Shown here one piece after another: positions 55,722-64,000 of a stretch of 64,000 bases of DNA. The first letter of the stretch is position 1, and each line of letters begins with the position of its first letter. The DNA is taken from positions 432,613,379-432,677,378 of the forward strand of contig CM077676.1 of the NCBI GenBank assembly GCA_039707655.1. Direction: 5' to 3'. The position numbers and the translations under genes are program-made. Under the pieces are notes generated by a model. That model ran no database searches, was not told the DNA's origin, and was given only the letters and a program-made list of their open reading frames with translations. Source of the stretch: Elymus sibiricus. Its lineage: Eukaryota > Streptophyta > Magnoliopsida > Poales > Poaceae.

Positions 55722-58700
55722 TGTAACACCCCCAGTGGTAAGCTATAGTAACCTCACCCTAATGTGCCATGTCATCATATTTTACTAAGCCAAATTGCCA
55801 CTTGTCCAAAATTCAAGTCAAATTCAAATTCAAATTGCAAGTGAAATTAAAAGTTTCACAAATAAGGAAACTAAATAGTTCATGTTATTGCAAATAATCC
55901 ATATGTAATTATGGTTAAAGAAAACAACATCACTTGTTTGCTCAATTGGAAACTAGCATCCAAAACAGTACTAAAAACAGCCCCATTTAACCTTTTCCAT
56001 TTAAACAAAATTCAAATGAACTCAAATTCCCAAACTTTTTGTGGCAGTACTATATATTGCAAGATAATTATTGAGACAAGTATCACATTTTACAAAAGTC
56101 ATTTGGGTCAAGAATTAATGCAAGACAGAAGAGAAATAAAAGAAACAGAAAAAGAAAAAGAAAAAGATAAAAGAAAAAAAAAGAAAAACCTACACTATGC
56201 ACTTGCAGCCCAGTGCTACAGTGCGAAGCCCAAGCCCACCAACAGCCTTTCCCCTACATCACGTACAGAGGGGGCAGAGGCCATGGCGCACGCGCCGTCC
56301 ACACCTCGGATGGCCACGTGCCGGCCATCCGTCGAGTCCCTGGGATGGATAAGACCATCCTCGTCCCGATGGACAACCCTAGCCTTCTCCTTTCTCCTCC
56401 CTCGGGCCATTTTCTTCTCCACTATGCGCCCGAGCTCGCTCTCGCCATGGACGTCGTCGTCGTCGCGGCCACGGTGCTCCCCGCGCCGTGAGAAGATGTC
56501 CAGGAGGACCACCACGGTCAACTTCGTCCGTCCTGAGCACCGAATCGAGCCGGGGCGGCCCGTACGCTCGCCATCCAGCTCGTTTCCGTCGCATACATCG
56601 CCGTCGTTCGTCGCCATTTGCCACCGCTCCGGTCCACCCCCCGGCCTCCCCGACCACGCCATCGAGCTCGCGGTGAGCTCCTCCCCTGAAAACCCCGTTT
56701 CCCCGGCTCCATTCGTCGCCGTAGCCGTCGCTTGGCGCTCGCCGTGGCCGCCATGGCCGAAGCTGCTCATGGCCGCACCCGTGCTGCTTGTGCTACGCCC
56801 GCTGCTCTGCGGCTCTTGTGTTACCGTTGCTAGTTGTTGTGCTGCTGTGCGCTGCTGCCTGCTACTGCTGTCGCCGGCTACTGCTGCTGCTGGCCGAGGC
56901 CGCCGGCGCCCTGCGCCGTGCGTGCCCAGCCACTAGAAGTGGCTCGGTTGAGCCACTGTCCAGTGGGTCCGGCCCTTGTTAATTAGTGTTAGGATTAGAT
57001 TAGGTTAGATACTAATCTATGACATATGGGTCCCATCTAAATAATTTAGATAAATCATTTTTAGAAATTAATAAAACACTGACATGTGGGCCACCCCCTC
57101 CCTAATTGACCAGTCAAATTGACTTGGTCAATTCGGATTAAACTAAATACAAAATTTCCAGAAATTTTAGAAAATATGTAAAACTTTGGAAAATCGTATA
57201 AAATAAACCGTAGCTCGGATGAAAATAATTTATATATGAAAAATGATCAGAAAAATATAACGAATCCGAATATGTGATCAAAATGCTTGACCATCACTCC
57301 TATCATATCAAACATGGAACCATCCCCTCCGGTTCGATATACCGATAAGCACCTGGGGCTGGGAAAGTATTTCCGGATATTTTCCCGCTCCGTCCAAAAT
57401 ACTTAGCAACGCATTAGGGCACATAATCAAACCCATACCACCATGTCATGCATCTGTGTTGCATTTGAATGCTTTATATTTACTGTCCCCCCCCTCTTTC
57501 TCTCCGATAGACCTCGAGACTGCCGACGACACCGCTGAGTACGACTACGCCCTCGACGACCAGACCCCTTCAGCAGAGCTTCCAGGCAAGCAAACCCCCT
57601 TGATCATTCCGATATCGCCCATTCTATCTCTCTTATGCTTGCATTAGAATTGCTTATGTTGTTATTCCGATAGCTCCCATTCTGATGCATAGCCTGTTTA
57701 TGTAGCCGCTGTTGATACCTACCTGCTGTGCTATGATGCTTAGTTAGCTATACTGCGGATCCATCTGTGGCCCTTCACCCTTGTCCGTTTGCCATGCTTG
57801 TTATCAGGCTGTGATCACCCTGGGTGATGATCACGGATATGCTTACATTACTATAATACTTTTAAACTGTTAAAGTCGGGCCGGCTCCAAGAGTGCCCGC
57901 GAGATAATGGAACAAGTCGGGTTACCCCAAGGGTACCCGCGAGTCATATGGTGGCAGTTCGACGGGTCAGGTGGAGACCACCTAGGAGAGAGGTGGGCCT
58001 GACCCCTGGACCGCGGATTACCAAGACGGGGCGACAGGAACCCTGATCGTCACCGCGAGCTACAAACACGATTAACGGATTTGGATGTTGGATCTGAGTT
58101 GGCCGCTGGCCTTTACGCACTAACCACCACGCGGGATTATGGTATGGGCCCTCGGCGACGTACGTTCCCTCCGAAAGTTCTTCACACATCACAATTGAGC
58201 GGCGCGCTCCCGGGTGAGCTGGTTACGTCTGCTGGTGTTTCCACAGTCGTGCTTGGTCCCGGCCGCGTTCGCAACGCGCAGGAGTGCTTAGGGCGATCGG
58301 CCCATGACCCCTTCGCACTTAGGATTTAGACTGGCGTGCTGACCTCTCTGAGGAGCCTAGGTAGGACTACAGCGTGTCGATCATCCGAGGCCAGGCATTA
58401 CCCTGGCAAGTGTGTCCGGCCAGAGTTAATCAAGCGTGTTGGGTAACGTGGTGCACCCCTGCAGGGAAGTAATCTATTCGAATAGCCGTGTCCACGGTAA
58501 CAGGACGCTCGGAGTTGTATCCCGATCTACTACAACTATGAACGGTTACTAAATTGTTACTAAACTATTATAATTGCTCTCGGGACCGCTTTCTCGCAGG
58601 GTAGTCGAGGAAGGATCTCTGGGCATTGCTAAAATATACTTGTTACTATATGTTATTCTGTTCTACTCTCTCCTGATGCTGCAAGATTGCTGCAAGATGG

Positions 58701-59237
58701 TTGTCTTCGTTAAGATAGGCTTCTCCCTCTCTATTCTGGCATTTCTGCAGTTTAGTCCAAAGATATAGCCCCATTCCTTTGATACCGATGCATACTTAGC
58801 ATAGTTCTGATGTAAGTCTTGCGAGTACTTTGGATGAGTACTCATGGTTGCTTTGCTACCCTTTTCCCTCTACCCGGTTGCTGCGATCAGATGACGGAGC
58901 CCAGGAGCAGGAGATCCCCGGAGGTACCTACTACTACGAGGAGCCCGTCGACCAGGAGTAGTTCGGAGGCCCCAGGCTGGAGTCCTGCGCCTTTTCGATC
59001 AGATGTAGCTGTTATGCTAGCCTTCTTAAGGCAAACTTGACGAACTATGTCTGTACCCAGATAATATTTGTGTGATGACTTATGTATTCGGGTCCTCGTG
59101 ACCCCTGGTTTGTAATATAAAGATTTATGTTTAAATTTGTGTTTAGAGTTGTGTTGTGATATCTTCCCGTGAGTCTCTGATCTTGATCGTGCACGTTTGC
59201 ATGTATGATTAGTGCACGGTCGAGCAGGGGCGCCACA
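55722..59237 (+). repeat. 5' LTR of the Tekay-like element
   Basis: Starts TGTAACACCCCCAGTGG and ends GGCGCCACA. The first 1.5 kb matches 62500-64000 closely. It contains a GC-rich gene-like segment (56280-56960) with CTG-rich runs, then AT-rich sequence. The reading frame of the GC-rich segment is not conserved between the two LTRs. Confidence 0.85.
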
Positions 59238-59240
59238 AGC

Positions 59241-59252
59241 TGGTATCAGAGC
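59241..59252 (+). other. Primer-binding site (initiator Met-tRNA)
   Basis: TGGTATCAGAGC, three bases after the end of the 5' LTR. Confidence 0.9.
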
Positions 59253-62200
59253 CGACTGCCTGTAGGAGCCCCCTTCCTACTCCTTGGCCGAAGTTGAGTC
59301 TAGTCTTTGAAAAACTATTTTACTAACAGTGTTGTGTGGCTTACGGGCCCACATTGCAAATGGATGGGATTAGGATCTTTTATTCCGCTTCTTTACTCTG
59401 GGTTCTGAAATTTTCTTCTTTTCGGGTTATAAATTTTGCTAACTCTGACTCTAGGTTCTCGTGACCATTTTCTCCCGGAGAACCACTTGATACAGATGTC
59501 CCGCTACTCTTGGTTTACCAGACGATTCCGAAGACCCTCTCCGATGTTTCGGAAATCCTTTGTACCTACTGCCTTGCAGTTCCTTGTCGCCTGAATACAC
59601 CTATGAATAATTCCTCACACTTATCGGGGATTTGTTCATCCCCAGTTGTTCATGTGTTTCACAAAATACTTCATAATGCTATTCGATCTTCCGACAATCC
59701 TCTGCAGCCTATTGCTCTTGAAATTCTTGCCTGCTTGCATTATGGTTAATTCCATATGTCTAGTAATCTTATTGGCATCCTTTGTCACTATCATTTTGAA
59801 TCCCTTGATTCAATATGTTGCGAATGCTCGCAATCATCAGTCGAATCCTAGAATATATCCTTCTGGCTCAGATGCCGTTCTGGACATGAGTTGGTTCTCG
59901 GCAAATCAAACCTTGATTGATTGCCCATCTAATTCTATCCGACTTACTCCTCTTTTGATCAGAGCGTCTGCTTCTGATCCCCGATTTGGAAACCATAATT
60001 CCATTGTAATTAATCTTCGAATTATTCAGATGTTTCTATGATCTGGTGCCTTTGCATTCTTTCTTCCTCTGGTTGGGTACCGATACTCACATCAGATCAA
60101 TTGCGGGCCACCAGATCCTTTGGTGGATTATTATCCAACCATTCCTGCATATTCTAAAACCTTGAGTTCTTCCCTTGATACAAATTGCCTTTGTCGAGTC
60201 ATATCATCTACTTTGACTTCGGTACTCTGCTTTCGAACTGGTATCCCTTGCTTCTGTTGTTTATTATATAGATTCGTAAAATGTCCCGATGGGTTGAATA
60301 TATGCTTTTGCTATCTGTGTGAACCCGAAAATCTTCACGGGTCATACTCTTCTGGTGTTTCGCCAGATAAAATTTCAACACTACAACTTCATTGAAAGCG
60401 AGAAGTGAATGAAAGGTTATGTGTTGAAGAAGTGGGAGTCGACCTTGAACTTTGTGTTCATGCCCGTGGAAATGATGTAGACCATCACGGAAGCTTCTTG
60501 CAAATTATTTAATCATTAGTATAATTCTTTCGGTATCATTAAATTTGATCCCTTGCAGTTATGGTTCCGACCATGCTGTCCTTATTCGATATATCTAAAA
60601 GGAATCCATTCCAGTGCCTCGTCTATTTTTCGACAAGGTTAAAGTATCTGCTGTCCGCAGATCAACGATCCAGTTCAGCTTCTATTCTGTGCTACCTTCG
60701 AGTATTACCCTCTGGTATCTCGAGGATATCGTGCCATTGCATCACATCTTATGAATTTTTGATGAAGAAATACTTTTCCCTGTCTTAGTCATTCCACGGG
60801 TTCTGGGTTGTTGTCAACCGAGAACACCGATTAGTGAATTGAATCCACACAACGGTTCAGTACTCCTAGTACTTTGTTGATGGGAAATTTAATACTCCAT
60901 CATGTCATTCCTAGCCTGATCGGTTACATCATTATTGTGCTAATTTTAACTATGCTACCTGGTCCTTCTTCCCGGTGCACATTTTCGACAATGAGCTAAC
61001 CCTGTGTCAAACTTTCATCATCATATCATTTTGCTTACGTAACATGACGGAATCCGAGCTTGCGTCATATCCATGGTTCCATTGACCTTTAGCTTCACCA
61101 TTCCTTTTGCTTGATGTCGTCGCTGATCGATTACATCTTCATGAAACCTCCCTACAATATGTGTCGTGATCATCGTCAACATTTTGGCTTCTTCCAAGAT
61201 GTGAATCGAATTCATGATGAGAAATACCATCCTCGCCCCCCGATAATCGTGTTGTCATCGACAACATCCTTGCCCTCTTTCCAGTACAGACTTGGTCATG
61301 TTTTGGATTATACCTTGAGTTCCTTGCTATTTTTGGAATTGTTCCTTGTGTATTCCTCGTGATCTTCAGACCCAACCCTTACTTGAAACACCATATCATT
61401 GCTACCCCGAAGCATGATTGTGGTATTTCGTATATCAACAAGAACATTGAAAGCGCAATGCTAAATGTTTCTTGATCCATTATCCAAACACCGTTGTATG
61501 GGTAACATCATGAATTTCCTCGCCCCTTACCTAAAGGGTTGTGTACTTGATGTCTGTCATGATTATCCTGATCTGCTTGCTCTTGAGAAGGATATACTCC
61601 TAATTCTTGTGTATAAACACATTTTCCTTTCCATTGGTCTGTTTAACCTTTCTTGTGAATTTAGGTGATCTAATCAGTCGTAATTCCCTGCTTATGTAAG
61701 CACTCCGATATACCATCCTGTCAGTAAAACCCTATTACTATTGTTGTTAACATTCCGGTAACCACCGATGGACGCGAACTATGCCTATTGGCCCGCCTCG
61801 TAATAACGAGCAGGAAAATGGTTCTCTTCGTCCCTCGCCCTTGGTACCGACGTTGTTGCCGACATAGCTGACAAGCTAACCTCTGACATACCTTGCTATC
61901 GTGACCATGCAAGATGTCACCGCCCTTCCTACTCTTAATCCCTACTAACCACAGTTCCACAGGAACGAAACCTTACTCTCCTGTACATCCCTGTTTCCAA
62001 AGTTATTCCTCGCGCTTGGCTTCGTATGTAATTCATGAGCCACCTTCCTAGAGATGAACTATTCTGGTATCAGACACAATACTTATTCTCGTTGCTCTGA
62101 ACCCCTTTCACCTTCTGATTAGGCATCGAACGGTTGCCTGCCCGCTTGAAACTTCTTATGCCTTCTTTTATTGCTCTCGATGTATTTCCTGAGTCCCAAC

Positions 62201-62499
62201 TCGAGAGATACTTATGTGTTTCATTCCCGAGATAACCCCAGATGAGTACCCTTGTAGAATTCCATCGTTGCCAAGTTATCCCTTATCTTTTCGTAAGTAC
62301 GATGAAGGCCCTGAAGGAAAATGACAATTTTGTCGCGAAGCAATGATGCAGAAGAATGAAGACATCAACGCAATGGATCAACTTCTTCGTGAAGAGCCAC
62401 AAGGGATGAGAAGACTCGTTAGAGTTTTGAATCCAGACCAATTACCCCTTACTCTAACTCTTAAATCTCGGGACGAGATTTCTTTTAGTGGAGGAGATT
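59253..62499 (+). other. Internal region of the Tekay-like element, no intact genes
   Basis: Only short frames are present on both strands and none has a recognised motif. The last 40 bases, with TCTCGGGACGAGATTTCTTT and AGTGGAGGAGATT, are the usual end of a chromovirus-type interior with its PPT. Confidence 0.65.
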
Positions 62500-64000
62500 T
62501 GTAACACCCCCAGTGATAAGCTATAGTAACCTCACCCTAATGTGCCATGTCATCATATTTTACTAAGCCAAATTGCCACTTGTCCAGAATTCAAGTCAAA
62601 TTCAAATTCAAATTGCAAGTGAAATTAAAAGTTTCACAAATAAGGAAACTAAATAGTTCATGTTATTGAAAATAATCCATATGTAATTATGGTTAAGGAA
62701 AACAACATCACTTGTTTGCTCAATTGGAAACTAGCATCCAAAACAGTACTAAAAACAGCCCCATTTAACCCTTTTCCATTTAAACAAAATTCAAATGAAC
62801 TCAAATAATTCCCAAACTTTTTGTGGCAGTACTATATATTGCAAGATAATTATTGAGACAAGTATCACATTTTACAAAAGTCATTTCAGACAAGAATTAA
62901 TGCAAGACAGAAGAGAAATAAAAGAAACATAAAAAGGGAAAAAGAAAAAGATAAAAGAAAAACCTACACTATGCAGTTGCAGCCCAGTGCTACAGTGCGA
63001 AGCCCAAGCCCACCAACAGCCTTTCCCCTACCTCACGTACAGAGGAGGCAGAGGCCATGGCGCACGCGCCGTCCACGCCTCGGATGGCCACGCGCCGGCC
63101 ATCCGTTGAGTCCCTGGGATGGATAAGACCATCCTCGTCCCGATGGACAACCCTAGCCCTCTCCTTTCTCCTCCCTTGGGCCGTTTTCTTCTCCGCTACA
63201 TGCCCGAGCTCGCGCTCGCCATGGACGTCATCGTCGTCGCGGCCACGGTGCTCCCCGCGCCGTGAGAAGATGTCCAGGAGGACTGCCACGGTCGACTTCG
63301 TCCGCCCTGAGCACCGAATCGAGCCGGGGCGGCCCGTACGCTCGCCATCGAGCTCGTTTCCGTTGTGTACATCACCGTCGCTCGTCGCCGTTTGCCGCCG
63401 CTCCGGTCCACCCCCGGCCTCCCCGACCACGCCATCGAGCTCGCGGTGAGCTCCTCCCCCGAGAACCCCCTTTCCCCGGCTCCATTCATCGCCGTAGCCA
63501 TCGCTTGGTGCTCACCGTGGCCGCCATGGCCGAAGCTGCTCATGGCCGCACCCGTGCTGTTTGTGCTGCGCCTGCTGCCCTGCTGCTCTTGTGCTGTCGC
63601 TGCTAGCTGTTGTGCTGCTGTGCGCTGCTGCCTGCTACTTGCTATTGCTGCCGCCGGCTGCTGCTGCTGGCCAAGACCGCCGGCGCCCTGCGCCGTGCGT
63701 GCCCAGCCACTGGAAGTGGCTCGGTTGAGCCACTGTCCAGTGGGGCCAGCACTTGTTAATTAGTGTTAGGATTAGATTAGGTTATTTAGTTTAGGTTAGA
63801 TACTAATCTATGACATATGGGTCCCATCTAAATAATTTAGATAAATCATTTTTAGAAATTAATAAAACACTGACATGTGGGCCACCCCCTCCCTAATTGA
63901 CCAGTCAAATTGAATTGGTCAATTCAGATTAAACTAAATACAAAATTTCCAGAAATTTCAGAAAATATGTAAAACTTTGGAAAATCGTATAAAATAAACC
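62500..64000 (+). repeat. 3' LTR (partial, first 1.5 kb) of the Tekay-like element
   Basis: Begins TGTAACACCCCCAGTGATAA and follows the 5' LTR with scattered substitutions and small indels up to the window end, including the GC-rich segment. Confidence 0.88.

Larger units (their letters stand above)
52239..64000 (+). mobile_element. Copia retrotransposon inserted in the F-box gene (runs off the window, with nested Gypsy)
   Basis: The left end TGTTGGATATTATG abuts the F-box coding sequence at 52238. A TATA-like TTTATATAAG lies near 52435. The LTR is short, probably under 400 bp, and its inner end could not be fixed because no canonical PBS is visible. The gag gene is at 52633-55641. The body is split at 55722 by a Gypsy element that continues beyond 64000, so the rest of pol and the 3' LTR are not in view. 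Confidence 0.75.
55722..64000 (+). mobile_element. Tekay/Del-like Gypsy retrotransposon with 3.5 kb LTRs (3' end outside window)
   Basis: The 5' LTR is 55722-59237, followed by a perfect Met-tRNA PBS at 59241-59252. The 3' LTR starts at 62500 after a purine-rich AGTGGAGGAGATT and runs past the window end. The left flank GAAGC (55717-55721) is the likely target copy. The interior of only 3.26 kb has no recognisable gag or pol, so this is a non-autonomous or decayed copy. LTR length, PBS and PPT suit the Tekay/Del lineage. Confidence 0.8.

Noticed and set aside
55911..56936. 341-residue frame in the 5' LTR of the Tekay-like element
   Set aside because: Begins in AT-rich LTR sequence, runs into low-complexity GC-rich DNA and is not preserved in the 3' LTR because of an indel.
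1..64000. tRNA, rRNA and CRISPR-like arrays
   Set aside because: No cloverleaf-type gene, rRNA segment or regularly spaced direct repeat with unique spacers was seen; tRNA-like matches are primer-binding sites only.

Overview
The window reads as a stretch of a large, repeat-packed Triticeae grass genome (wheat/Aegilops/barley/rye type). The evidence is the set of repeats: a BARE/WIS/Angela-type Copia element, a Sirevirus (Maximus-like) Copia, an Athila-lineage Gypsy, a long-LTR Tekay-like Gypsy, several 5'-truncated LINEs and Stowaway-type MITEs. GC-rich, intron-containing plant genes lie between them. No bacterial features, CRISPR arrays, rRNA or tRNA genes were seen. Family names are from recognition, not from a search.

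Layout. 1-7990: Copia element with a 1.8 kb LTR (5' LTR cut by the window edge) and a heavily decayed interior. 7991-10375: intergenic, with one Harbinger-like DNA element. 10376-10597: a small intact DUF3511 gene. 11284-24102: LINE fragments (minus strand) split by a complete 10.2 kb Athila-type Gypsy element (13320-23524, TSD GTTGC). 24272-25500: a GC-rich DNA element in the upstream region of the next gene. 25770-27712: five-exon anthocyanidin-reductase-like gene (copy 1). 29036-43811: a complete Sirevirus-type Copia on the minus strand (TSD GTGAC). A 5.9 kb non-coding LTR element (36599-42472, TSD GTGGT) is nested inside its right LTR. 42734-46437: an almost perfect 1,852 bp tandem duplication ending exactly at the TATA box of the second reductase gene. 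46528-48270: reductase copy 2. 48789-50049: truncated LINE. 51077-52238: F-box gene whose 5' end is cut off by a Copia insertion that starts at 52239. That Copia carries gag and is itself split at 55722 by a Tekay-like Gypsy with a 3.5 kb LTR, which runs off the window.

If the insertions and the tandem duplication are removed, DUF3511, reductase 1, reductase 2 and the F-box gene fall within roughly 10 kb, so this was a compact gene island expanded about fourfold. The two reductases are local tandem duplicates with identical exon-intron structure. Copy 2 keeps a TATA box. Copy 1 has CATGAAAA at that site, a DNA element further upstream and a Stowaway MITE in its last intron, so the pair probably differs in expression. 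I found no convincing undescribed biochemical system. The notable observations are structural: promoter divergence of the pair, the recent tandem duplication, flank relics of lost gene copies, conserved hairpins and internal polypurine tracts in the Gypsy element, and a Copia gag whose first codons appear to lie in a separate 5' exon.
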